Source: Haplomitrium mnioides (taxonomy: Eukaryota; Marchantiophyta; Haplomitriopsida; Calobryales). Taken from it: a DNA stretch of 35,578 nucleotides. The translations under genes were made by a program, and so were the position numbers. Below the pieces are notes generated by a model, which saw only the letters and a list, made by a program, of their open reading frames with translations, was not told the origin of the DNA and searched no databases. Where the stretch lies: NCBI GenBank assembly GCA_049999725.1, contig JBNGIS010022135.1, forward strand, positions 1 to 35,578, in the 5' to 3' direction. Below, piece after piece: positions 1 through 10,255 of this stretch (positions are counted from its first letter, which is position 1; every line of letters starts with the position of its first letter).

Positions 1-367
1 GTATTTTCAATAAGGGACAACATAAGTGAGAACTGCTACAAGTTCTTTATAGATTCTGATATTCAATGGTGGAATGAAATTTTTCTTGCCCAACAAGAGA
101 TTGAGGCCTACATTCTTGAAAACAATAGACGAAGACTTGAAGCAGTATTTACCTTTCCACCTTCACAACAGCCAAACATTTGTAATGATTTTCAAAATAT
201 TTTTCTAAATTCTTAGCTTGATGCTCAACATACATAAGAAGATACTCCGGTACAGCAAATACTTTCTACACATTGAGCAATCTATGATGGAGCACCTAGG
301 TCGCAAGAAGGGACTCTTTGGCACAATACTCAATACGGGTATAAATTTGGCAATCTACATGAGATGA
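1..367 (+). pseudogene. Coding relic of element A, first part (unknown protein, 5' end outside window)
   Basis: Frame 1 is open from base 1 to a TAG at 214. It then reads on through further stops (TAA at 235, TGA at 274) to the assembly gap. The composition looks protein-like. The early part carries DSDIQWWNEIFLAQQEIEAY, followed by an R/E-rich helix-like stretch and a P/Q-rich segment. The last part contains EGTLWHNTQYGYKFGNLHEM. There is no start codon in view because the reading frame enters from the left edge. I do not recognise the family. It lies just upstream of, and in the same orientation as, the element A 3' region, so I infer it is part of that element's gene. At least three in-frame stops mark it as a pseudogene. 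Confidence 0.4.
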
Positions 368-467
368 NNNNNNNNNNNNNNNNNNNNNNNNNNNNNNNNN
401 NNNNNNNNNNNNNNNNNNNNNNNNNNNNNNNNNNNNNNNNNNNNNNNNNNNNNNNNNNNNNNNNNNN
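368..467. other. Assembly gap (100 N)
   Basis: Exactly 100 unknown bases, the usual placeholder for a gap of unknown length. It interrupts the element A coding relic. Confidence 0.99.
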
Positions 468-828
468 ATGTTTATTTGTGTTGTTGCATCTCTAGATCCA
501 AAAGACAGACCGTTTTGGGTTGCCAAAGTTCTCAAAGTTTTGTCAGTTGATGAAGAAGATCCTCCAAACCTAAAACGAGTATGAGTTTAATGGTTTGCTT
601 GTTTGGCTAAAGATGCACTTTTTGGACAATACTTCCCAAATAAAATAGCAACAACAAAAGAGAAATACAAATCCAAGTTACATATTGATATACATTATGT
701 GACACAAATCACGATTTTGTCTTTTGATTTTCTTCTTAAAGCAAATCTATTTGAGTACGAAAGACAAAAAGCCCTCAATCATGAAATGTTTCAAAGAGAT
801 TCAATCACTATCATTAACATTAAGACAA
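468..828 (+). pseudogene. Coding relic of element A, second part (FWVAKV-type domain)
   Basis: From 468 one frame reads CVVASLDPKDRPFWVAKVLK followed by an acidic VDEEDPP segment, and ends at a TGA near 591. A second frame, shifted by an indel close to this stop, carries on from about 594 (WFACLAKDALFGQYFPNKIA, then ITILSFDFLLKANLFEYER) into the next gap. The two frames join into one plausible protein with a single frameshift. The opening, with aromatic residues and an acidic turn before a second W, resembles small beta-barrel reader folds (BAH/Tudor/PWWP class). That is only an impression from residue pattern, not a family match. Same strand and spacing as the preceding relic suggests one gene, C-terminal half. 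Function unknown. Confidence 0.4.
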
Positions 829-928
829 NNNNNNNNNNNNNNNNNNNNNNNNNNNNNNNNNNNNNNNNNNNNNNNNNNNNNNNNNNNNNNNNNNNNNNNN
901 NNNNNNNNNNNNNNNNNNNNNNNNNNNN
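829..928. other. Assembly gap (100 N)
   Basis: Exactly 100 unknown bases between the element A coding relic and its 3' region. Confidence 0.99.
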
Positions 929-979
929 TCATTCTAAGTTGAATGTTATTCTTTGTAAATGAAACTTAAATCTTTAGTT
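929..979 (+). repeat. Element A 3' region, part left of the copia insertion
   Basis: This 51-bp piece matches the reverse complement of the right window edge (about 35517-35567) with scattered substitutions; both contain AAGTTGAATGTTATTCT. The match continues on the far side of the copia element at 9057. The piece is therefore the left half of a repeat split by the 980-9051 insertion. Confidence 0.85.
975..979. repeat. Target site duplication (TAGTT), left copy
   Basis: TAGTT lies directly before the 5' LTR and recurs directly after the 3' LTR at 9052-9056. Five base pairs is the usual length for plant LTR retrotransposons. The related empty site in element B (35517-35521, read on the minus strand) has TAGTT only once. 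Confidence 0.95.
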
Positions 980-1053
980 TGTTGTAATGTATATAGTAAG
1001 ATGATTAGGCTAATAGATCATTAGTCCTTAACTTATGATTAGAGTGTAGGATT

Positions 1054-1077
1054 AGGATTAGGGTTAGTGCTAATCCT
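1054..1077 (+). other. U3 hairpin in copia 5' LTR
   Basis: AGGATTAG, loop GGTTAGTG, CTAATCCT: a perfect 8-bp inverted repeat with an 8-nt loop. The 3' LTR copy (8857-8880) has AGGATTAA and TTAATCCT, so the loop-closing G-C pair became A-T and pairing is kept. Confidence 0.7.
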
Positions 1078-1124
1078 ATGAGATTAGCATATCCTATCCT
1101 TTGTACTTTGTTTTATGATTATTA

Positions 1125-1133
1125 TTATATAAG
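1125..1133 (+). promoter_or_regulatory. Putative TATA box of copia LTR
   Basis: TTATATAAG sits about 115 bp before the end of the 5' LTR, a sensible place for the U3/R boundary. The same position in the 3' LTR reads TTACATAAG, a weakened box. Confidence 0.55.
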
Positions 1134-1248
1134 AGAGATAAGCATGAAGTGAGAGAAGAGAAGGAGAAGAAGATTGGAGATTTGCTTACATGATTGTTGC
1201 CACATTCCTCACATCCTATGCATGAGCTAATAGGCTTGTTTTCCAACA

Positions 1249-1261
1249 CGTTATCAGCATT
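1249..1261 (+). promoter_or_regulatory. Primer binding site of copia element
   Basis: CGTTATCAGCA follows the LTR terminus directly. ACACGTTATCAGCA-type junctions are familiar in plant copia elements and are read as priming by (half-)tRNA-Met-type sequences. The match to the canonical TATCAGAGC is partial. Confidence 0.6.
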
Positions 1262-3848
1262 GCTCTATATCTGATCTATATACTTTTCAAATATTTTTTC
1301 AATAATTTTTCAAAAAAAAAAAAAAAACAAACAAACAAAAACAAAGTTTTTCCTTTTGATTCCATATATAATACTTATATACATTTTATTTTTCTTTTTT
1401 CCACTTCTCATACCTCCTAAATAATTAAATTACAATATTTTATAATTTTAAATTATATTATATTGAGAGAAGAGGATCTATTGAACAGCAGTGAGAAATT
1501 CAGAAATTTGCATTCAAGCAAAGTTGGAGTCGTCTGAAGGAAGAATCGAGGTCCCCTGGGGGACGCGATCCTTTCCCAAGAAGAATCAGAAGTTTTCATC
1601 AAGATTTGGCTCAGCTCTCATCCAGATTGCAGATTTCAAGTTTTCAGACATTCTGCATCAAATGTGACAAATTTTGGATCAAATTCATTAGGAGGAGAAG
1701 CACATTTGATCCTGATGACGTAGCAATTCGAATCAAAGGATTTGGTGAAGAATCGAGCGAGAAATCTCCAGATTTCAAACACTGAAATTTTGAGGAAGAA
1801 TTCAGAATCGAAGAGGAAGAAACGCCGAATCAGACATATATCAATGTTTCATCACAGATCGAGGCTTTTCAGAAGGTCACCAAGGAGTGGAAGTGGTGAT
1901 CCATCACCATTTCGGATTTGAAGAAAGTTGAAAGTTCAACGTTGGTGAAAGCTCGAAATTCGACTTTTCAGAAAGTTCAAATCAGGAGAAGTGACTATTG
2001 GCAGTGAAATGGTGATCCTTCACTGTTTCGATAGTGAAGTCTGAAAGTTCGAAAGAGTGCAACGGAGTGTTTTCTAAAAGTTCAAAATACCTTTTCAAAG
2101 CAGCGACATATCAGTGTTTCGGCGAAAGCTTGAAAATGCGATTTTGGTAACATCTGAAGGCTCCAAGCTCTTTTCATTCATCGTATCAGCGCTTTGTCAC
2201 TGTTTCAGAATTTATTCTATTTTATTCCAAGAGCTTCTTGAAAGGCAAAAAGTCAACTTATCGTTATTTCGGAAATATTTTGATTATTTTATTGAAAGTT
2301 TGAAAGTGCATTTGGTAAAGCCGGAAAGTTCAAAAGGCGCAACTCTGAGACAAAGTCGCATTATATCACAATTTCAGGAATTTGAGTAAAATAAACAAAT
2401 AAAATAATAAAACTAATCTAGCTTGGAGGGGAAGCCACCCCTATTCATATGTCCAACTTATCCTTAGATGCCACATGTCTACATCCTATAAGCTACACTA
2501 AGGCCCCCACCCAGTCGCAAGGGTGAGGCTTTAAGATTGAAGATAACTAAGAGCTTCAAGCTCTTATACTTCAATCCGCTTTTGCTCTTTTTCTTATGGG
2601 ACTATACAGAGGTAGATGATGAAGCAACGAGAAGTTGGGATCTGGAGCTACTCTCTAAACCTCGCGAAGCTACACCGGACCTACTAAGTCTACCGAAGCA
2701 ATAAGATTGAATACCGAGTCTGGTTTGATTCCCCGAACCTACCAAATTTCTACCCGAAGCTACTAAGTTTACCAAGCATGCTTATAAGAACTACCGAAGC
2801 ATACATTTTCTTCCAAACCTAATTTCTCAACCGAACCTAACAGTTCGTGAAGAGGGAGATTTCTAAACTTTCTAATCGATCTTTTGGCATCAAAATCTAC
2901 TTTTTCTTTAGATCTGACACCACAAATGTGATCGCCTGGTCCTGGCAATCATTCTGAGCTCTCATTTTTCCCATTTTGGCTCAGATTTGAGGACACACTG
3001 ACCTTTTCAAATTAAGGTCTTCTTGTGTGATATACCATAACATCTATGTTATGAAATTAACAACTCCAGAACACTAATTCTCATACCTTAATCATATTTT
3101 GAGTCAAATCACTACAGAATTCTATTCTGGAACTCAGATTCAACCGTCTGACCTACAAATTTGACATTCAGATTTGTAGAATTCAAAAATTGACAAATCT
3201 AGTTCATCTGAAACTGTCAATTGGAGTTTTCTGAGAGCATACGCTTGTCTATCTCACTGATTCAACTCATAATTCTGTTTCTAATTGTCAATCACAAACA
3301 TATACATCTGTACTGATATCCTCACAATCAGTTACTCTATTTCTAATAGAATCACAAAACTGAGTTTGAAAGAAAGCAAACCTTACAATTCAGAGACAAT
3401 CTGATATCCTGAAAGTTGACAATAACTATAATCTTTATACACAGTGTTACTTTATCAACACACTGTACTCTCAGAACATATTCAGAAGTTCTAACATACA
3501 TCTAAGTTGTTCAAGAACTCTGGGAACCAGTTTGCATATTCAAGGAAATTATATCAAATTCTGTAGCCTATATTTGAAAACAGAGGCTACATCAACATCT
3601 GGAATCTTGTGGAGATATAATGGAGGCCTATTGCTGATATCCCCAACTGTTTTCTGATATATTACAAGATCAACAGCTGGCCTACAGCGAGCATAACAAG
3701 GACTATCTTTTACATATAACCTCTGTTATAACAAACTGTTTCATCTGTTGTTTTCCAAAATTGCAAAGAGTTTAACATTTTGAATTTCTTGCATTTTGAT
3801 AAATCCTTCATTTATCTTCCAACCTTCAAAACTCTTCTGCATTCTAAA
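1249..3848 (+). other. Unusually long copia leader (about 2.6 kb), no protein recognised
   Basis: Between primer site and gag ATG there is no domain I can recognise. The region starts with AT-rich sequence and an A/C-rich homopolymer-like tract (about 1310-1345). Next comes a palindrome, GTCCCC-TG-GGGGAC (1551-1564). A zone rich in GAAAGTTCRAA-like words follows (about 1920-2340). A zone with dispersed ACCGAAGC/CCGAACCT words lies at about 2660-2850. The rest is plain AT-rich sequence in which CTGATATCC recurs. A 91-residue open frame at 2114-2389 has no recognisable motif and is probably chance. Copia leaders are usually a few hundred bases, so this one may be a spacer of a derived subfamily or hold older insertions. 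Confidence 0.65.
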
Positions 3849-4690
3849 ATGGAAAAATTAAGCTTCAAACAGTTGACCATTGAAGGAGACAACTATCTCT
3901 TCTAGTCACTAGATGCAGTAGCTCATCTGGTCTCTAAAGGATTGTAGACCATAATCTTGACAGATGATGACATAACAAAACAACAGAAAACCCACGCATT
4001 GGTCTTCTTGAGGCACCATCTCTCTAAATCTCTCAAAATTCAATACATGAATGAAAGTAACCCAAAATTCTCTGGGATAGCTTGAAAGGCAGATTTGACC
4101 ACACCAAAGTAATACACCTGCCTAATGCAAGGTATGATTGGGTCAATCTAAGAGTTCAAGACTTTCCTACTATTTCCAAATATAATAGTGAATTGTTCAT
4201 AATAACATCATAGCTGACATTATGTGGACATCTAGTTTCTCAAGAAGAACAAATTGAGAAAACATTATCCACTTTCTATTTAGCCAACATGATTATGTCC
4301 GCACAGTACAGAAACATGCATTTCTCTACTTATTCTAAACTAATAGCCTATTTATTATTAGCAGAGAAACATCAAGATTTGCTAATGAAAAATTCCAAAG
4401 TCAGACCTCTTGGTACCCTACCTCAAAATCCTAAACTTGAAGTTCATTATTCTAAGCCTACAAATAGCAGAGGTATGTCTAGAACAAGGGCCATACATGG
4501 TTCTTTCAGACAGAATTCTCAAAGGGGTAAAACTCCTATTAATGGCAGGAATACATATAATAATAGAAACTAGCCATCCTCAAGAAATTCAAGAGGACCT
4601 ATTGTTTGCAGCAGATGTGGGACCATTGGGCATACAACTAAAGCTTGCAGAATCCCAGCACATTTGGTCGCACTCTATGTTGAAGATAAA
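3849..4690 (+). pseudogene. gag: Copia gag (UBN2-type) with CCHC zinc knuckle, broken
   Basis: Gag forms the particle and binds element RNA. The frame starts at ATG 3849 (MEKLSFKQLTIEGDNYLF), with FLRHHLSKSLKIQY further on, the order expected of UBN2 copia gag proteins. Decay is clear: a TAG about 19 codons in, a second TAG soon after, a TGA near 4081, at least one frameshift before 4289, and a TAG at 4571. The C-terminal half is readable again from 4289 (STYSKLIAYLLLAEKHQDLL, a conserved UBN2-end motif). A complete CCHC knuckle, CSRCGTIGHTTKAC, lies at 4607-4648 (C-x2-C-x4-H-x4-C). The start was chosen because it matches the conserved N-terminal motif of the family. Confidence 0.9.
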
Positions 4691-7600
4691 AGTCAGAAAG
4701 TTGCAACAGAAAATGAGGGGGTCTTTATGGATCAGACCGATACCCTTAGCGATTATATCGATAAAGAAGAGGATATCAATATACCAAAAATGAACATGAT
4801 CCAGTGTACAAATTCTACACTTCCTCTTGATGACATCCACACCTATATTATAGATAGTGGCAGTACTCATACTATTTTAAAATGCAGGTCCTATTTTACC
4901 AAGCTGATGCCCTCTCACCGAAAGGTGACTACTATTATGGGGAGCAATCAGATTGAGGAAGGACAAGGACTAGCAATTATCAGATTGCCACAAGGGACTG
5001 TAATACATATTAGATCAGCCATTTATGCACCAAGTGCCACTAGAAACTTAATAAGTTTTCGTGATGTACGAGATAATGGATATCACATACACACCAGCAC
5101 CTGTAAAAATCAAGAAGTGTTTCATTTATTGAAGCACACTCCTGAAGGATCTGAAATAAAAGAAATCATTTTTGCGTACCCTCTTGGTTTTTACATTATG
5201 CAAATATAAAACTATCATACTCATGCAAAAAAAAATGATCATACTACTTTATGGCATAATCGCTTATGACACCCGAGCGCTACTATGTTTCTTAACATTA
5301 TGAAAGTGACCCGATCCATTCCTCAAAGCATTAAGCCATCTATGATTGATAGACCATGTATTCATTGTTCTCAATGCAAGCTGGCCTTATGTCCATCGAC
5401 TTCCAAAACAATTCTGGAAATTCCAAAGTTCCTTGAGAGAATACACGCAAATGTTTGTGGTCCTATTGATCCACCTAGTGGACCCTTTGAGTACTTTCTG
5501 GTGATCATCTGCGCTTCTACAAAGTGGTCACAAGTATCATTACTATCTACCCGAAATCTTGTCTTCCCGAAAATATTGGCACACATTCTGAAATTGAATT
5601 TTCAATTTCCAGAAAGTCCAATAAAAGGCCTACGAGTTGACAATGCGGGGGAGTTTACATCAAAAACTTTTGATGACTTTTGCATGACAATGGGTATTGA
5701 TACCCAATACTTTGTGGCATATATCCATTTTCAAAATGGAATAGCCAAAAGAGTTATACGCATCATTCAAATGATTGCTAGGCCTATGTTAATGCAGACC
5801 AATTTACCGGTTTCTGCATGGGGCCATGCAGTACTACATGCTGCATCATTATTGAAATAGTGACCATCACCTTTTAATTCATTATCACCTCACCAACTGG
5901 CCTATGGTCAGATGCCAGACTTATCCCATTTACGAGTTTTCGGTTGTCAAGTTTTAGTTCCGATTATGGGACCGAAAAGGACTAAGATGGGACCTTAGAG
6001 GCAAAAAGGCATTTATGTGGGATATGACTCACCGTCCATTATATACTACCAGGAACCATCCACATCTGATGTGTTTCAAGCCAGATTAGCTTATTGCCAT
6101 TTCTTTGAGGATGTATTTCCATCTCTATTTGAGGATAAAAATTCTTCTTTACCGAAGAAACTCCTATGGGAGAATATATCCACTACATGGATAGATCAAA
6201 AAACAAGGCAAGGTGAGGATGAGGTCAAGAGACTTCTTCACTTGGGTAATATAGTCGAACAATTGCCATATTCTTTTAATGAAATTGCAAAGGTAGCTAG
6301 GTCACACATTCCTGCGGTGCATGTTCCTGCAAGAATTCATGATACTTCAAAACCAGCAATTGACCAAGTACCAAGGCAAAAGAGAGGACGCCTTCTTGGC
6401 TCAAAAGACTCTCAACCTAGGCAAAAAGTTGTGACTAAGAGAACTACATTCTCAACTAATGTTATGAAAGCATCTTCATCTACACCTTTACTATCTCAGT
6501 TGACTATTTCCTTATTGGAATACCATGATAATAAAGAGATCTCGATCTACTATATGGATACAAGGGTTATATGGCAACGAGAGAATGTAAATGTCAATGA
6601 CCATTTTGCATTCCAGGTTTCACTTACTATATCCGATGCACCACCTGATCCCAGATCTATCAAAGAAGCTTTGGACAGTTCTGACAGGATAGAGTGGAAA
6701 AAGGCAATGGATTCAAAACTTGATTCCATGATACAAAGGAAAGTATTTGGACCTGTAGTCCTTATTCCCTCTGATGCTAATTTAATCAGATATAGGTGGA
6801 TCTTTGTGAAAAGGCGAAATTGTCCGATATAAGGCACACCTTGTAGCCAAAGGCTATACACAAGTACCTGGGAGAGACTACGATCTCACATACGCCCCAG
6901 TTATGGATGCTATCACATACCGGTGCCTAGTAGGCTTTTCCCTAGCACATGAGCTCATTACACATCAGATGGATGTGGTGACAGCATACCTATACGGGCT
7001 TTTGGATACTCAGATTTACATGAAAGCTCCCCCAGAGCTTATAGCCAAGAGTATCTATCATATTTAGGGGGAGAATGTCACTAAGAGTAAACCATTTAGC
7101 GGTCCATCTACCTCTTTACCATCAACCATCATGGCACCCAGTGGTGGAAGTACTGGGTTAGGACCTACAGTCCATGAGATGCACTCTAGGGAGAAACAAC
7201 CTATTGTCCCCTTATGCATCAATCCATGCCTATGGCCAAGGGTGGATATGTAGCCCAGATCCTTTGATCTATTTATGGACTAAAACAGAGTGGTCAAATA
7301 TGGTATTATAGATTTCATGAGGAGATGATCGCCATGGGTTTTCACTTTGATGACATTGCACCAAGTTTGTTCATCAAGAATGTTGACAAAGAATTTATAA
7401 TTATTGCATTATATATTGATGACATAAACCTTTTTGGTCACCAATCCTTACTTGAGCATACTATTTCTATGGTTAAGAAGATTTTTGATATGAAGGATAT
7501 TGATAAGACCAAGTATTGTTTGGGATTACAATTTGAGTATCTCGATGATGGCATATTGATGCATCAGAGTACTTATATTAAGAAAATCCTTAAACAATTC

Positions 7601-8411
7601 AATATGGATAAATCTCATCCAGTTACATCACCTATGGAGATAAGATCACTGGACAGAGACAAAGATATTTTCCGAAAACGGAAAGACATAGAGCTTATCC
7701 TTGGATCTGAGATACCATATCTCTCCGCTATAGAAGCTCTTATGTATCTTGCTAATCAAACACGTCCTGACATTTCATTTGCCGTGAACTTGCTTGCAAG
7801 ACATAGTTCACAACCTACTATAAGGCATTCGAATGGTATTAAACATATTTTCAGATATTTACAAGGCACAATTGACACGAGACTATTTTTCCCAAATAAT
7901 ACTAATCAAATACTTACTAGTTATGTAGATGCAAGATACATGTCGGATTCTAATGATGCTAAATCCCAAACTGGTTATGTTTTTCTATATGGCTCTACAG
8001 CTATATCATGGAAAAGTACAAAGCAAACTTTGACTTGTACATCCTCAGACCATGCAAAGATCATTGCTCTATAAACAACTAGTAGAGAGTGCATATACCT
8101 ACGAAGAATGCTTGATCATGTTTACTTACATTGTGGTTTGCCTTGCATATCTGACCCTATTATTATTTTTGAAGATAACTTGGCATGTGTACAACAAGTT
8201 TCATAGGGATTTATTAAAGGAGACCACATAAAACACATCGCTCCAAAGTTTTTTCTTCACTTGTGAGCAGATTGATGACACTATTTGTGTGCAGGTTATC
8301 TCCAGTAAGGAGAATATTGTCGACATATTTACTAAGGCTTTACCTCCGGCATTGCATTAGCATTTTTGTCATCTACTTGGTTTACAGAGATTATCAACTT
8401 TATTATCATGA
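4691..8411 (+). pseudogene. pol: Copia pol: protease, integrase, reverse transcriptase, RNase H, broken
   Basis: Domains in order. Protease: IIDSGSTHTIL, with the D-S-G site at 4853-4861. Integrase: zinc-binding LWHNRL near 5252 through CIHCSQCK, then a core where the first catalytic Asp is Asn (RIHANVCGP, N at about 5450), the second Asp is kept (RVDNAGEF) and the catalytic Glu is Lys (NGIAKRV). RT: VVTAYLYG near 6980 and an intact YIDD (about 7410). RNase H: YVDARYMSDS and TAISWKSTKQT, where HAE is HAK. The C-terminal end is ENIVDIFTKALPP, with the stop at 8409-8411. Stops in the main frame include 5207 (TAA), 5267 (TGA), 5858 (TAG), 5861 (TGA), 5996 (TAG) and 8072 (TAA). There is a frameshift near 6810, and about 190 bp of foreign sequence at 7066-7262 splits RT. 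It cannot be active. Confidence 0.93.
7066..7262 (+). other. About 190 bp of extra sequence inside copia RT
   Basis: RT reads as expected to IYMKAPPELIAKSIYH and resumes with SIYGLKQSGQIWYYR near 7274 in another frame. Family members have only about 20 residues between these motifs; here there are about 80. The extra DNA begins with TTTAGGGGGAGAATG, which looks like a polypurine tract. It encodes an S/P/G-rich stretch in one frame (SKPFSGPSTSLPSTIMAPSG) and is unlike copia RT. No clear target duplication is visible. Confidence 0.6.
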
Positions 8412-8782
8412 CTTCATCAACTATTCTTTTATTATATTGTCGACATCATTATTATTATCTCCGACCTCTCTTTATATTCTATTTTCTTCTCATATTATTC
8501 TTTTTCTCAATATCATATCATTATTATTTTCAGATTCATTATTTTGGCCTATAGCCAATTTTCTTATCATTATTATTTCTTTTGGTCATTATATGACTTC
8601 TATATCCATCTATAAATGGTGGTTGTACTCTTTCCCTCATTGGCGTATGAGAGGGTTTTAATGAGGCAACACCTTTATATTACATATGGATTTATTTGGA
8701 GTGTTGGTGATATTTCTATCATAGGTCTTATATTCATCTTACGTATGGCTACACCATTCCCCATGTTATAGCCAAGGGGGAT
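8412..8782 (+). other. Copia 3' untranslated region and polypurine tract
   Basis: T-rich sequence with TTATTATTATT-type runs follows the pol stop. The polypurine tract GCCAAGGGGGAT (8771-8782) abuts the 3' LTR and would prime plus-strand DNA. A hydrophobic 132-residue open frame at 8263-8661 is out of frame with pol and follows from T-richness. Confidence 0.8.
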
Positions 8783-9051
8783 TGTTGTAATGCATGTAGT
8801 AAGATGATTAGGCTAATAGATCATTAGTCCTTAACCTATGATTAGAGTGTAGGATTAGGATTAAGGTTAGTGTTAATCCTATGAGATTAGCATATCCTAT
8901 CCTTTGTACTTTGTATTATGATTATTATTACATAAGAGAGATGAGCATGAAGTTAGAGAAGAGAAGTAGAAGAAGATTGGAGATTTGCTTACATGATTGT
9001 TGCCACATTCCTCACATCCTATGCATGAGCTAATGGGCTTGTTTTCCAACA
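8783..9051 (+). repeat. Copia 3' LTR
   Basis: 269 bp, TGTTGTAATG to TTCCAACA, equal in length to the 5' LTR with no indel and 11 hand-counted substitutions. Confidence 0.95.
8857..8880 (+). other. U3 hairpin in copia 3' LTR (covarying copy)
   Basis: AGGATTAA, loop GGTTAGTG, TTAATCCT. The stem is perfect, and the pair next to the loop differs from the 5' LTR on both sides. Confidence 0.7.
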
Positions 9052-9056
9052 TAGTT
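9052..9056. repeat. Target site duplication (TAGTT), right copy
   Basis: Matches 975-979 exactly and directly follows the 3' LTR. Confidence 0.95.
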
Positions 9057-9483
9057 AATAGTTTTATTTGCTTTGTAAAAATATTTTCTTCTCCAAAATG
9101 TAAATATTTTATTTCCAAATTTATTGTATTTTAGAAGAGTTTAAGGTTATTGTCTTGCTAAAGCATCTACCTAAATTAACTAATTTTTTTTCTTGTTAGG
9201 ACTTTGATGTATAATTTAAAACCTTTAGCAATGTTTGACTCAAATATAGAGCTTTGTACCCAATTATACTTTTAGATTCTGAATTAGAAATCAAAATCTT
9301 TTGTGTGCATAGAGTTTGTTGCAAAAAATAGAACGTTTCCAATCTGTTTCCTCGGTTGTAGAAGTGTGAACCCTATGCGCGTATGGACTTTGATTTGCAA
9401 GCGAAATGCACAGCATACAAAAACTCTTCTACGGAACCTAAAACCTAGGTTCTTGTCAGTCTTTGTTGTGGAATGTTTAGATG

Positions 9484-9635
9484 GTAAGTTCGGATTCTTA
9501 TGTGCACATAGACTTTGGGGTGGAGTATTCAAATGTTGAGCTTGGATTCCTAAGCGTGCAGAGACTTTGGGGTGGAGTGTTAAGATGTTGAGCTTGGATT
9601 CCTATGCACGCATAGACTTTGAGGTGGCAATCCAA
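9484..9635 (+). repeat. 52-bp direct repeat in element A (about 3 copies)
   Basis: A unit of about 52 bp containing CTTGGATTCCTATG and ATAGACTTTGGGGTGGAG, repeated about three times. Element B has about two copies (34994-35090). Confidence 0.75.
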
Positions 9636-10255
9636 GCCTTCCACAAGCTCTACTTCTCATATACAACCCTCAAAGCTTCTTCATACAAAGATTACCGATT
9701 ACAATGTAATTTGTACACAAGTCATAGACTCTTTTGTAGATCTTGATACCTTTGTTTTGTTGAATCAAGTCTAAAACTTGGAGATGTTTATGTTTACAAT
9801 CTTAATTCAATCTCCTTAGCTACTACCTTTATGATTCTAAACTATGATACGTTTAGGTATATGCTTCGTTGAATTATGAAATATTTTTAAATGCTGAAAC
9901 CTTTTTGAAAGCCCACGTTGACTTTTGATTGCATGGATTTTTAACTACAAGTGAGAGCTTCCTTCTTTCTTGAACTTTAAAATAGAGCTCCTAAATCCAA
10001 GCAATGTTTTGTTTTCTTCATTTTTGTATTTACCATTGCAAACTCATTCTCTTGACTTCTAGTCTATTTGGGCTTTTTCTTTATGTTTTGTAATTTTTTT
10101 CCAAGAAAAAAGTTTGAAGGAGCACAATGTCTTCATGCACCTAGAGTTTGTGCAATCAAACATATTTCAAAATAGTTTCTTGTGACGTGTATTTCAACTT
10201 TTGGGCTTAGAATTGTAATCAATGATAAATGCAATTTTTTGATTAAAACTTACTA

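Larger units (their letters stand above)
980..1248 (+). repeat. Copia 5' LTR
   Basis: 269 bp, starting TGTTGTAATG and ending TTTTCCAACA, nearly identical to 8783-9051. A TATA-like motif lies at 1125-1133, and an 8-bp-stem hairpin in the U3 part at 1054-1077. Confidence 0.95.
980..9051 (+). mobile_element. Ty1/copia LTR retrotransposon, structurally complete, coding-dead
   Basis: An 8,072-bp element with two 269-bp LTRs (TGTTGTAATG...TTCCAACA), a perfect TAGTT target duplication, a primer site after the 5' LTR, a polypurine tract before the 3' LTR, and gag then protease, integrase, RT and RNase H on the + strand. Integrase lying before RT defines copia order. The gag is of the UBN2 type. The LTRs differ at 11 of 269 positions by hand count (8 transitions, 3 transversions), about 4%. 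Many stops, at least two frameshifts and lost catalytic residues mean it cannot encode its own mobility. A 2.6-kb leader before gag is unusually long. Confidence 0.95.

Noticed and set aside
1051-1068. Telomere-like GATTAGGGTTAG in the copia LTR
   Set aside because: Only two imperfect units and shared by both LTRs as part of the hairpin; not an interstitial telomere array.
2114-2389. 91-residue open frame in the copia leader as an extra gene
   Set aside because: No motif, no supporting context, and it lies in a zone of repeated GAAAGTTC words.
8263-8661. 132-residue hydrophobic open frame that looks like a membrane protein
   Set aside because: It overlaps the copia RNase H C-terminus in another frame and continues into the T-rich 3' region; hydrophobicity follows from T-richness.
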